Source of the DNA: a bacterium
GTDB taxonomy: Bacteria; JAMCPX01
DNA: 22,969 nt
Direction: 5' to 3'
NCBI GenBank assembly: GCA_021792615.1
Contig: JAJYUJ010000037.1
Location: forward strand, 1 to 22,969
This document shows positions 8,342-16,458 of this stretch, piece by piece. Each line of letters begins with the position of its first letter. Position 1 is the first letter of the stretch. The position numbers and the translations under genes are program-made. Under the pieces are notes generated by a model, which ran no database searches, had not been told where the DNA came from, and was given only the letters and a program-made list of their open reading frames with translations.

Positions 8342-9544
8342 ATGTTTGAAAATCTATCGGAAAGTGCACGACTCTATCTCAAAGAATCTATTCCCAAACA
8401 ACTGGTATCTGCCGTTGTCAAGGGATTGGTTCCACTTGAACCAAAAGAGCTGCTCATTGTCATAGCATACCATTATAATAACGGAGACGAACAGGTCAAG
8501 GCCGATGCATTGAATACGGTAAAATCATTGCCGGCACATGCAATAGATACGATAGTTTCCGGGGATGTCCCGGATTTCGTTCTCAGTTTTGTTTATAAAA
8601 ATTGCAGTTTATCCCAGGGTGCTGTCGATTCCCTGGTAACAAATAAAAATCTTTCCGACGAAATGTTTGCCGAACTTGCTAAAACGGACAATGAATCCAT
8701 ACTCGAATTGATTTCAAAGAATCAAATGAGGATTTTAAAGGATGACAGGATATTTGATGCTCTGATTACCAATCCTCACCTTTCAAAGGTTTCGAAAGAT
8801 CAGTTAATGGAATTTTTTTCCCTGGTGGCAAGCAAGGAACTCAGGAAGTTGAATATCAAGATCGAGAAAAAGGATGCAGTATCTGCGAGTAAGGCATCCG
8901 ATCTGCCATCTTCCGTTTCTCAACGTGCGGACCTGCCCGCAAATCTGCAGAAAACCGGTTTGCCTTCGGATGCGGCAATGCTGCCAAGCACCGTAGCATC
9001 CCAATTACCATCCGATGCCGGGTCCGGATTGCCGGACAACCTCATGGACAATCTGCCGACAAACCTGATCCTGCAAGGCCTGCCGTCCGAATTGATAGAT
9101 GAACAGGATGAAGGTGAAAACATCAATGATGGTGTACGGTTAACGCTGTATCAACGGATACAAAAGATGACCGTATCACAGAAGATAAAGCTCGCCCTTC
9201 TGGGAAACAAAGAAGCAAGAACCATTCTCTTGAGGGATTCGAACCGGGTTGTCATAGAATCCGTTATAAAAAGCCCGCGTATAACCGATGGTGAAGTGGT
9301 CGGCATCACCAACTCCCGCAGTGTCAGTGAGGATATCATACGGATGATCGCAGCGAACAGGGAATGGCAAAAAAACTACAGGGTGAGGCAGGCGCTTGCC
9401 GCAAACCCAAAGACCCCGGTGCCAATCGCTATCAGATTACTTGAAACTATGTCAAAACAGGATTTAAAGAACCTGAGTAACAGTAAAAATATTTCATCTG
9501 TAGTCGCTACTACAGCAAAAAGAATGATGGGGGACACAAAGTAA
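8342..9544 (+). CDS. HEAT-like helical repeat protein with central Leu-Pro repeats
   Basis: The 400-residue cytoplasmic protein has an all-helical N-terminal half (1-175), a low-complexity centre (187-252) with eight Leu-Pro motifs every 7-10 residues, and a C-terminal helical domain (about 265-400). Short motifs such as LAANPKTPVPIAIRLL and ITNPHLSK resemble the degenerate HEAT/DUF2336-like repeats (xANPxTP) found beside MglA-type GTPases in deltaproteobacteria. There is no catalytic motif. It starts one base after the SPOR-like gene and its stop overlaps the mglA start (TAATG). A role as partner or scaffold for the GTPase is inferred from this coupling. Confidence 0.7.
   Translation: MFENLSESARLYLKESIPKQLVSAVVKGLVPLEPKELLIVIAYHYNNGDEQVKADALNTVKSLPAHAIDTIVSGDVPDFVLSFVYKNCSLSQGAVDSLVTNKNLSDEMFAELAKTDNESILELISKNQMRILKDDRIFDALITNPHLSKVSKDQLMEFFSLVASKELRKLNIKIEKKDAVSASKASDLPSSVSQRADLPANLQKTGLPSDAAMLPSTVASQLPSDAGSGLPDNLMDNLPTNLILQGLPSELIDEQDEGENINDGVRLTLYQRIQKMTVSQKIKLALLGNKEARTILLRDSNRVVIESVIKSPRITDGEVVGITNSRSVSEDIIRMIAANREWQKNYRVRQALAANPKTPVPIAIRLLETMSKQDLKNLSNSKNISSVVATTAKRMMGDTK
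8900..9097 (+). repeat. eight-copy Leu-Pro peptide repeat within the HEAT-like protein
   Basis: Residues 187-252 hold LP pairs at 188, 198, 207, 214, 222, 230, 238 and 247, most followed by Ser, Ala, Asp or Thr and then Asn, Asp or Glu (DLPAN, GLPSD, QLPSD, GLPDN, NLPTN, GLPSE). The DNA is related but not identical between copies, so the repeat is old or selected at protein level. Confidence 0.75.
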
Positions 9545-10437
9545 TGGCTCTATTAAACTCTAATAAGAAGGAAATCAACGCAAAGATAGTATACTACGGA
9601 CCGGGCTTGTCGGGAAAAACGACGAACATCCAGTATATTTACAAGAAATTGAAGCCGGAACATAAAGGCAAACTCATGACCCTTGCAACTCAGACTGACA
9701 GGACGTTATTCTTTGATTTTTTGCCGGTTGAGCTTGGTGAGATAAAAGGCATGAAAGTCCGGTTTCAGCTCTACACCGTTCCGGGACAGGTTTTTTATAA
9801 TGCGACGCGCAGGTTGGTATTGAAAAACGTGGATGGAGTGGTTTTTGTTGCAACTGCAGAGAAAGACAAAATGTACGACAATCTGGAAAGTTTCAAAAAT
9901 CTCGAGGAGAATATTCAGCATTATGGCAGGTCATTGGGCGATATCCCGCTCGTAATCCAGTACAATAAAATGGACCTGCCGGATGTCAACACCGTTGAGG
10001 AGATGCAAAAAGAGTTGAATAAATTCAAGGTACCTTATTTTGAAGGGTCCGCGAGCACGGGTGGCGGAGTATTACAGACTCTCACCGGTATTACAAAATT
10101 GGTCGTTCATAGATTGAAAAGCCAAACAGCCATAGCTGATTCCGATAGGGCAGAGAGTAAAGAGCTCAAAGAGATACAGTTGGAACGTGCGCAGGAGGCG
10201 GATGATAGGCAGCAACAAATTACCGAACAAAAGAAAGAGGTGGAAGTGCAGAAAAAGGAACAACCCCGGGTTCAGCCTCAGGTGAAAGCTACAGCACAGG
10301 TCCAGGCAAAGAAGCTTCTGAATGTGCTTGAAGTGGGCAAGCCCGAGGTTTTAAGCAACAATATGGTTATAATACCTGTCGTAGCTGTGGATGACGATAA
10401 ATTGCAGTACGAACTGAAAATAACGGTTAAGTTCTGA
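9544..10437 (+). CDS. mglA: MglA-type small Ras-like GTPase with C-terminal extension
   Basis: MglA GTPases set the leading cell pole and polar protein location in bacteria. The GTPase domain (1-193) is typical: P-loop GPGLSGKT (19-26), switch II TVPGQVFYNATRRLVLK (from 78) and NKMD (141-144). MglA is normally about 195 residues; this protein has another 104. The extension consists of a charged, Gln-rich stretch likely to be coiled coil (about 204-240), a Pro/Gln/Val linker, and a compact strand-rich end (258-297) finishing in ITVKF. No MglB (roadblock) activator gene lies in the window. It is the last gene of the operon, with its start overlapping the HEAT-like stop. Confidence 0.93.
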   Translation: MALLNSNKKEINAKIVYYGPGLSGKTTNIQYIYKKLKPEHKGKLMTLATQTDRTLFFDFLPVELGEIKGMKVRFQLYTVPGQVFYNATRRLVLKNVDGVVFVATAEKDKMYDNLESFKNLEENIQHYGRSLGDIPLVIQYNKMDLPDVNTVEEMQKELNKFKVPYFEGSASTGGGVLQTLTGITKLVVHRLKSQTAIADSDRAESKELKEIQLERAQEADDRQQQITEQKKEVEVQKKEQPRVQPQVKATAQVQAKKLLNVLEVGKPEVLSNNMVIIPVVAVDDDKLQYELKITVKF

Positions 10438-10442
10438 AACAC

Positions 10443-10457
10443 GGCAGTCTATCTGCC
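10443..10457. terminator. weak hairpin between convergent mglA and outer-membrane protein genes
   Basis: GGCAG (443-447 of 10 kb) and CTGCC (453-457) form a 5-bp stem with a 5-base loop in the 23-base gap between the two convergent genes. No T-run follows on either strand, so termination here is only a guess from location. Confidence 0.3.
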
Positions 10458-10460
10458 CGG

Positions 10461-11321
10461 CTAAAACGGATATAAGGTAAATGATACAAGCTGAGTGTTG
10501 TTTTTCTGGTTTTGAACATCACCGACGTAAGTATATGCAAGAGTGAACCTCGGCGCTTTCCATGCAATACCTCCGGAAAAGGTCTTCGTGTTTTCCGCTT
10601 CTTCCCATGCATAACCGCCGCGGAATGCTATTTGATTGACGATTACCAGTTCTCCGCCTGCGTGATAATCTATGTTCTTCGTCGTATTTACATCGAGATT
10701 TTTTACAGCATCAAACGCAATAGTCAGTATCCCGTGTAAAAACATGGAAATACCGGTATCGATCAACCTCGGAGAAAGTTGCTGTCTTGTTCCCCGTATT
10801 CTGGTAAGGTTCAGCCCTGCGATCGAAAGATTCAAGAAGGAAACGCCCGGCGAGAAGATCAGGCCGTATCCGAGGGATTCCGATTGACCGGATAACCCTT
10901 GAGAAAAAAGATCCATCCTTCCCGTAATACCGGCACTGAGAAGCCCGGGTTCACCCATAGATAATGCAAATGCATACGTATTCCTCTGCACAGTCTGAGA
11001 GGCTACTTTGTAGGTGTCTCGATAATAACCGAATCCTGCGCCAACCTGTGATGTCGTACTGTCTACGGTCGAGAAGTCCAATCTGCTTCCATTGTAAGGA
11101 TTTGTGTAGAGGTACCCAACCTCGGCCCCGTACCTTTTGGTGGCACTAATTCCGGCAGGGTTTATGATGATTGCGGCATTATCGTTCGCTAAAGAACCGA
11201 AAGCTCCGCCCATGGCTGCAGAGGCAGGGGTGGAATATAAAAATAAAGAGTCGGCAAGGGAAGAATAGGGCAGGGAAAAAATCAGAAGTATACTTGCCGC
11301 TGCAATATATGTCCACCTCAA
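10461..11321 (-). CDS. outer-membrane beta-barrel protein (PorV/FadL-like)
   Basis: The 286-residue product has a signal peptide (about 1-23, ending SLAD) and then STPASAAMGGAFGSLANDNAA...NPAG. That pattern, an N-terminal segment with a GGA...NDxxAxxxNPAG motif, is typical of PorV/FadL-related outer-membrane proteins. Alternating strands follow, and the chain ends in Phe, as outer-membrane barrels do. It starts with TTG, sharing four bases (TTGA) with the osmC stop. It is the last gene of the redox operon. The substrate is unknown; the FadL link suggests hydrophobic molecules, but the protein is shorter than FadL. Confidence 0.75.
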   Translation of the reverse strand: MRWTYIAAASILLIFSLPYSSLADSLFLYSTPASAAMGGAFGSLANDNAAIIINPAGISATKRYGAEVGYLYTNPYNGSRLDFSTVDSTTSQVGAGFGYYRDTYKVASQTVQRNTYAFALSMGEPGLLSAGITGRMDLFSQGLSGQSESLGYGLIFSPGVSFLNLSIAGLNLTRIRGTRQQLSPRLIDTGISMFLHGILTIAFDAVKNLDVNTTKNIDYHAGGELVIVNQIAFRGGYAWEEAENTKTFSGGIAWKAPRFTLAYTYVGDVQNQKNNTQLVSFTLYPF

Positions 11322-11749
11322 GGTGTCTTTGCTCCGGTTTTGAGGAGTTTATACGTGTACGTGATGCGCGCCGCTTTACCGAGCATTGCCGAGGCTGAGC
11401 AGAATTTCTGTTGGGAGAGATCTATTGCTCTTTCGACGTCTTTCTCGTCCATGTCACCTTCAAGTATATATTCCAGTGCAATAGTAGTATAGACTTTTGG
11501 ATGTTCGGCAGCCCTCTCGGCAGATATTGTCAACCGGAAGTTCTTTATATATTTTCGCATCTTTTTCAGGATAGATACAACATCCATGCCGGTACATCCC
11601 CCAAGCCCTACGAGGAGAAGCTCCATGGGTCTTGCACCCAGGTCGGTGCCGTCATGAGCTTTGTCCGAATCCATAGTTATTGTATGACCGGAGTCGGGTA
11701 CTCCATCGAACCGCATTCCATCTTTCCATGTGAGATCTACCTTCGGCAT
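11318..11749 (-). CDS. OsmC family protein (thiol peroxidase-like)
   Basis: The 143 residues match the OsmC/Ohr fold and keep both redox cysteines: C52 in GLGGCTGMDV and C117 in KFCSASAML. These cysteines reduce peroxides, typically organic hydroperoxides. The sequence is closer to the YhfA/OsmC branch than to Ohr. The start lies one base beyond the CoA-disulfide reductase stop and its own stop overlaps the outer-membrane protein start. A reductant from the neighbouring thioredoxin and PDO system would make sense but is not shown by sequence. Confidence 0.9.
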   Translation of the reverse strand: MPKVDLTWKDGMRFDGVPDSGHTITMDSDKAHDGTDLGARPMELLLVGLGGCTGMDVVSILKKMRKYIKNFRLTISAERAAEHPKVYTTIALEYILEGDMDEKDVERAIDLSQQKFCSASAMLGKAARITYTYKLLKTGAKTP

Positions 11750-11750
11750 A

Positions 11751-13103
11751 TCAGACCTTTTTTAACGCATCGTTTGCCGCTACCAGAAGCGGATCCCAAA
11801 CGGGTGCGAATGGTGGCGCATAACTCAAATCGAGTCTTGAAAGCTCATCGATCGTCATGCCCTTGTAGAGTCCTGCTACAACGATATCTATTCTTTTTGA
11901 AACGCCTTCACCTCCGACCATCTGTGCACCAAGTAATTTGCCGTTCTTTTTTTCCATGATCAACTTGATGGTGATCGGCTTTCCACCCGGATAGTAGTGC
12001 GCCCTGGTTTTGGACGTTATAACGCTCGATACGGCGTTAAATTTATTTTCCAGAGCCTCTTTCTCTGTTAGTCCGGTCCTGGCAACCTCAAGATCGAATA
12101 TCTTTACCACAGAAGTTCCTGCAACGCCCTTGAAGGTTTCGGTTGCGCCCGCGATATTTGCCCCGGCTATCTTACCCTGTTTGTTTGCCGTGGTACCCAG
12201 CGGTATATAAACGTCCTTCTTGAGAATGATATGTTTTGCGGTTGCGCAGTCACCCGCAGCGTAGATGTGGGGGATGTTGGTTTCCATCTTCTCGTTGACC
12301 AGTATAGCATCATGTGTACCTGTTGCTATACCGGCATTTTTTGCAATCGCCGAATTGGGCTTAACACCGATTGATAAAATCACCAGATCGACATCAAAGC
12401 TTCCGATTGATGTTTCAATCCTGATGAGGTCGTTGTCCTTTTTATCGAACGATTTGACCTCTGTTGATTTTAATAGCTTTACCCCGTTACCATCGAGTGT
12501 TTTCTCTACGATCGTCGTAATTTCATCATCCATGGTACCGAGTATGTTGGGGAGTTTTTCTATCACAATAACTTCCAATCCAAGCCATTTTAATGCTTCC
12601 GCCATTTCCATTCCGATATAACCCGCTCCGATAATAGCCGCCCTTTTCAGTGAACGCGATTTAATGTAGCCCTTGATGGCAATACCGTCATCCATGGTCC
12701 TCAACGGTAATATTGCAGGGTTATCAATACCGGGGATGGGAGGTTTTATTGCTGAAGCGCCTGTTGTTATTGCAAGATAATCATAGGGGAATACGATATC
12801 CTTTTTATCATTGTGATCTATTGCATGGACCTTTCCTGTCTTGGGATCGATGGCGACGACTTCTATCTTAGTCAGCACCTCGATATTCCTTTCCGATTTA
12901 AACCGTTCTTTGGAAATAGCTATAAGATCGGTATGCTTTTTGGTAATATCCATGATGTAATACGGTAAACCGCATGATCCATAGGATATGAATTCGCTTT
13001 TTTCGAGAGCGATAACATTGAACGAAGAATTTCTCCTTTTCGCCTGGCTTGCTGCACTCATCCCCGCTGCGACACCGCCTACAACAACAACATTTTCCTG
13101 CAT
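11751..13103 (-). CDS. CoA-disulfide reductase / NADH oxidase family flavoprotein
   Basis: This FAD- and NAD(P)H-dependent enzyme (450 residues) has an N-terminal FAD motif VVVGGVAAGMSAASQAKRR, the single active cysteine C44 in SYGSCGLPYY, a second dinucleotide fold (AAIIGAGYIGMEMAEALK) and the FAD motif IYAAGDCA. The C-terminal YAPPFAPVWDP (Tyr 428) matches the tyrosine that marks CoA-disulfide reductases. Members reduce CoA disulfide, polysulfide or O2, and sequence alone does not choose. There is no rhodanese domain, unlike the polysulfide reductases that carry one. A good GGAG precedes the ATG. It sits between the PDO and osmC genes in a thiol-redox operon. Confidence 0.92.
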   Translation of the reverse strand: MQENVVVVGGVAAGMSAASQAKRRNSSFNVIALEKSEFISYGSCGLPYYIMDITKKHTDLIAISKERFKSERNIEVLTKIEVVAIDPKTGKVHAIDHNDKKDIVFPYDYLAITTGASAIKPPIPGIDNPAILPLRTMDDGIAIKGYIKSRSLKRAAIIGAGYIGMEMAEALKWLGLEVIVIEKLPNILGTMDDEITTIVEKTLDGNGVKLLKSTEVKSFDKKDNDLIRIETSIGSFDVDLVILSIGVKPNSAIAKNAGIATGTHDAILVNEKMETNIPHIYAAGDCATAKHIILKKDVYIPLGTTANKQGKIAGANIAGATETFKGVAGTSVVKIFDLEVARTGLTEKEALENKFNAVSSVITSKTRAHYYPGGKPITIKLIMEKKNGKLLGAQMVGGEGVSKRIDIVVAGLYKGMTIDELSRLDLSYAPPFAPVWDPLLVAANDALKKV

Positions 13104-13149
13104 CGGAAGGATCTCCTTTAATTAATTTTTTCTATCGGAGCAGGTTGCA

Positions 13150-13800
13150 TTATCTGTTTTGTTCGAGTGCAGAAATTACACCATCGACGAATTGGTCTTC
13201 CGGCAGTGCACCGACGAATTCGACACCGTCATTGACAACGGTCTTGGGTACGGACTGAACACCATACTTATTGCTGATCTCCGGGAATTCCGTCGCTTCC
13301 ACCATATCTGCGGTTACGAAGTCGTTTTCTATCGCTATCTTGTGTGCTGTTCTGACGGCCTTCGGACAGTAGGGACAGCTCGGTGTTACAAATACCTGTA
13401 TTCTGACCGGTTTATCGATGGCGTGTAACTTCTTTTTGGATTCCTCGGCAAGATGGCTGCTACCCTCGGATACATCCATAATATCTTCAATTACGGAAGC
13501 GAATTCATAGCCGGCGGGTATACCGTAGTAGCGGATACCGTAATCTTTTGCGCCTTCTATAATAAGGGCAGGATACTTATCGATCTTATACTGTTCCTTC
13601 TTATCGTTCTGTGTGGCATAATCATAATGCTCGACTTTGATCTTGTCGGAGAGCGAACCCAACTCATCGATAAGCATTTTTTCATCGTTGCAATAGGTAC
13701 AATTCTCTTCCTGTGTAAAAAGAACCAGCTTTACGTCGTTCTTGAGCTTTGAAAACTCTGTTTTTAAATACTCTTTATCTTTTTCCTGCAGTAAACCCAT
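13150..13800 (-). CDS. two-domain glutaredoxin-like protein disulfide oxidoreductase (PDO)
   Basis: The 216-residue cytoplasmic protein has two thioredoxin folds, each with a CxxC: CTYC (34-37) and CPYC (142-145). Each fold has a matching cis-Pro (KYPAL near 77 and SVPKTV near 185). This is the PDO architecture common in thermophiles and anaerobes. PDO can be reduced by thioredoxin reductase and act on protein disulfides. It lies 11 bases downstream of trxB, supporting it as a TrxB partner. Both active sites look intact. Confidence 0.92.
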   Translation of the reverse strand: MGLLQEKDKEYLKTEFSKLKNDVKLVLFTQEENCTYCNDEKMLIDELGSLSDKIKVEHYDYATQNDKKEQYKIDKYPALIIEGAKDYGIRYYGIPAGYEFASVIEDIMDVSEGSSHLAEESKKKLHAIDKPVRIQVFVTPSCPYCPKAVRTAHKIAIENDFVTADMVEATEFPEISNKYGVQSVPKTVVNDGVEFVGALPEDQFVDGVISALEQNR

Positions 13801-13811
13801 GTTACCTCCGT

Positions 13812-14795
13812 TTATTTTTTAACTGTTTCTAATCTTTCTATATATCTTTGAACCGATGAACCTGCCAGGGCTCCATCTCCTACGGCTGTTGCAACCTGCC
13901 GTACTGTTTTTGATCGTATGTCTCCTGCTGCAAATATACCCGGCTGATTCGTTCCCATGTCCTCATCTGTTATTATATATCCGTTTTCATCGAGAGTTAC
14001 AATATCTTTTACAAAACCTGTATTGGGGTTGTTGCCGATAAAGATGAAAACTCCGTTTATCTTTTTTTCATACAGGGTGCCTGTTTTCAGGTTCTTGACC
14101 GAGACTGCTTCCACGGTCTTTTTTCCTCTTATTTCGGTGATCACGGAATCCCATATGAATTCTATAGAAGGTATGCTGAAGGCGCGTTCCTGCAGAATTT
14201 TTTCCGCTCGCAGTTTATCTCTCCTATGTACGACATAAACCTTTTTTGCAAATCGCGTAAGGAATATGGCGTCACCGATGGCAGTATCTCCCCCGCCGAC
14301 AACGATTATTTCCTTATCTTTGAAAAATGCACCGTCGCATTGAGCGCAATACGATACGCCCCTACCGGTAAAAAGTTTTTCTCCGGGAACATCTAACTTA
14401 ATGTTCTGGGTTCCGGCTGCAATAATGACTGACTTTGTGGAAATTATCCGGCCGTCAGTGGTATGGACAATCCTGTTGTCGCCATCGAAATCTATGCGCA
14501 GGGCGCCGATCTCACAGATTTCAACGCCGAACGACCGTGCCTGCTCTTCTATCGAAGAGGTGAGATCAGAACCGGAAATACCTTTTGGAAAACCGGGATA
14601 ATTCTCTACGATGTCAGCCACGACGATCTCTCCGCCTATGGCCTTTTCTTCAAGAAGAAGAGTTTTTAATTTAGCCCGCCCCGTATAAATACCGGCAGTC
14701 ATTCCTGCCGGACCGCCGCCTACGATTATGCAATCATAAGTATCGCATGACGGTATCTTTTCTGCCTTATCAATTGTTAAGTCTGATAATAGCAT
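13812..14795 (-). CDS. trxB: thioredoxin reductase
   Basis: This low-molecular-weight thioredoxin reductase (327 residues) has an FAD motif CIIVGGGPAGMTAG (from 22), the redox site CAQC (150-153), an NAD(P)-binding fold (VVGGGDTAIGDA, HRRDKLRA) and the C-terminal FAD motif GIFAAGDIR. HRR suggests NADPH as donor. The usual active site is CATC; here the second residue is Gln. The start overlaps the upstream thioredoxin gene by 26 bases. Neighbours include two thioredoxins and a PDO, all possible substrates. Confidence 0.95.
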   Translation of the reverse strand: MLLSDLTIDKAEKIPSCDTYDCIIVGGGPAGMTAGIYTGRAKLKTLLLEEKAIGGEIVVADIVENYPGFPKGISGSDLTSSIEEQARSFGVEICEIGALRIDFDGDNRIVHTTDGRIISTKSVIIAAGTQNIKLDVPGEKLFTGRGVSYCAQCDGAFFKDKEIIVVGGGDTAIGDAIFLTRFAKKVYVVHRRDKLRAEKILQERAFSIPSIEFIWDSVITEIRGKKTVEAVSVKNLKTGTLYEKKINGVFIFIGNNPNTGFVKDIVTLDENGYIITDEDMGTNQPGIFAAGDIRSKTVRQVATAVGDGALAGSSVQRYIERLETVKK

Positions 14796-15153
14796 TTTCT
14801 ATAAACCTCTCATACTCGGATATTTTCGTGGCTCCTACAAGCCGTTCTACGGAATTGCTTTGATAATAGATAACCAGTGTCGGAAGGCTCGATATCTGGT
14901 AGGTCGATGCTATGTTCGGACACACATCGGCATTTACCCGGTAAAAGGCTATCTTGTTCTTATATTTCTCTGCAATCTTTTCGAGTATCGGTTTGCTCGT
15001 ATGACAGGATGCACACCAGTCTGCCCAAAAATCCACAATAACTATCTTGTCGGATTTCAATACGAGGCTGTAAAAATCTTCACAGTTGATATTTACCAGA
15101 AAGGGAGAGTCGATTCCTGCCTTTTTGTCATGTATCGTTTCCGTTTTTACCAT
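14770..15153 (-). CDS. thioredoxin-like protein with WCASC site
   Basis: The 127-residue thioredoxin fold has the active site WADWCASC (C47, C50) and cis-Pro in SSLPTLV. The canonical Gly-Pro between the cysteines is Ala-Ser here, which should shift its redox potential or partner. An N-terminal extension of about 20 residues precedes the fold and is not a signal peptide. It lies between trxA and trxB and overlaps trxB by 26 bases. Confidence 0.9.
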   Translation of the reverse strand: MVKTETIHDKKAGIDSPFLVNINCEDFYSLVLKSDKIVIVDFWADWCASCHTSKPILEKIAEKYKNKIAFYRVNADVCPNIASTYQISSLPTLVIYYQSNSVERLVGATKISEYERFIENAIIRLNN

Positions 15154-15164
15154 CCTCGCCCCTG

Positions 15165-15497
15165 TTACGGTTGTAAAACTTTGGCGAACATCTTTTCTAT
15201 GTTTGATTTCGGTACCGCACCGACTATCTGATCTACGACTTTTCCGTTCTTGAATAATATTATGGTCGGTATTCCCATGATATTATACTGGGTCGGAGTT
15301 CGCGGGTTCTCATCCGTGTTCATCCGGCTGAATTTGATTTTCATGCCGTACTGTTCCGATAATGCCCGGAATGCAGGTTCTACCATTTTGCAGGGTACGC
15401 ACCACTCTGCCCAGAAGTCCACCAAAACGGGTTTATCGGATGTTAAAACCTCTTTTTCAAAATTGTCGTCTGTAACAACAGACATCGTTTCACTCAT
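15165..15497 (-). CDS. trxA: thioredoxin
   Basis: The protein has 110 residues, standard thioredoxin length, with the active site WAEWCVPCK (C33, C36) and the cis-Pro motif MGIPTIILF. The usual Gly of WCGPC is Val. It is a cytoplasmic electron donor for reductases and peroxidases and is reduced by TrxB encoded two genes downstream. The ATG has AGGAGG at good distance and lies after a 61-base gap, so the redox block could start with its own promoter. Confidence 0.94.
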   Translation of the reverse strand: MSETMSVVTDDNFEKEVLTSDKPVLVDFWAEWCVPCKMVEPAFRALSEQYGMKIKFSRMNTDENPRTPTQYNIMGIPTIILFKNGKVVDQIVGAVPKSNIEKMFAKVLQP

Positions 15498-15558
15498 GTC
15501 TCATTCCTCCTGCCACACTGGCGGTTAATATTTCCTTTATTTCAAAATATAGAATGGT

Positions 15559-16458
15559 TTATACTTGTTTCTGCGAAAACCACTCGTACGTTTTTTTTGC
15601 CCCTTCCTCGATGTCTGTCACAGGCTTCCATCCGAGGGATAAAGCTTTTTTGTTCGATAATATATCAATTTGATCATTGTGCTTCATTATTTCAAGGGCA
15701 ATCTCCGGCTTGCCCGAAATACCTTTCATGATATCAAAAAGCTCCGAGATCCTTACACCGGTACCGGAACTTATATTGACGATCTCATTATCCCAGTCTT
15801 TTTGTAATGATGCAACAAGCGAGCTGACGGCATCATCGACAAACAGAAAATCGTACTGAGATCCAGGGCTGTCGTACAATTTCACACTGTTGTTGTGTAC
15901 GATCCCGTACGCTATATCAAATACAGGGTTGCGCTCCATAAAAGGTCCGTACAGACGCGAGAACCGCAGTATCGTGGAGGATATCCCGAATTTATTTTTA
16001 TAGAGATCGATCATTTTTTCCGCGTTCCACTTCGTAAAGCCGTAATACCCGTTTGATGGGGCGGGATCGGTTTCCTGCGCATGGTCGTTATTCTTGTAAA
16101 TCGCGGCGGATGACGAGAAAATAATCTTTTTCAGCTTTGCACGCCGCGTCATTTCGAGCACGTTCACTGTACCAAGAACATTGACCTTAAAGCACCCCAG
16201 CGGTTCTTCGGTCGCCTTTCGCTCCGAGGATATGCTTGCAAGATGAAAAACATAGTCAACGTCCTTCAAAGGATGTTCCAGATCTTCGAATTTCGTTACA
16301 TCGCCGGGAAAAAACTTAAATAAATTGTTGTGCAGCAAAGGTGCGATGGACGGCCTTTTTGACCGGGCAATGCCGTGGACTTCGTATCCGCTTTCCGTTA
16401 AGCACTTGGCAAGGTGACAACCCAGCAGGCTTGTTACGCCGGTTATTCCTATCTTCAT
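15559..16458 (-). CDS. NAD-dependent epimerase/dehydratase (extended SDR)
   Basis: The 299 residues form an extended short-chain dehydrogenase of the sugar-nucleotide epimerase type. They show N-terminal GITGVTSLLG (cofactor loop), the catalytic Ser region FSSSAAIY (114-121) and YGFTK (Y139, K143), followed by LRFSRLYGP. The last Gly-x-x-Gly is slightly altered (TSLLG). Substrates are probably NDP-sugars for surface polysaccharide, but which one cannot be told. The ATG follows the upstream stop with no gap, so it is cotranscribed with the unrecognised gene at 16459-17412. Confidence 0.9.
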   Translation of the reverse strand: MKIGITGVTSLLGCHLAKCLTESGYEVHGIARSKRPSIAPLLHNNLFKFFPGDVTKFEDLEHPLKDVDYVFHLASISSERKATEEPLGCFKVNVLGTVNVLEMTRRAKLKKIIFSSSAAIYKNNDHAQETDPAPSNGYYGFTKWNAEKMIDLYKNKFGISSTILRFSRLYGPFMERNPVFDIAYGIVHNNSVKLYDSPGSQYDFLFVDDAVSSLVASLQKDWDNEIVNISSGTGVRISELFDIMKGISGKPEIALEIMKHNDQIDILSNKKALSLGWKPVTDIEEGAKKTYEWFSQKQV

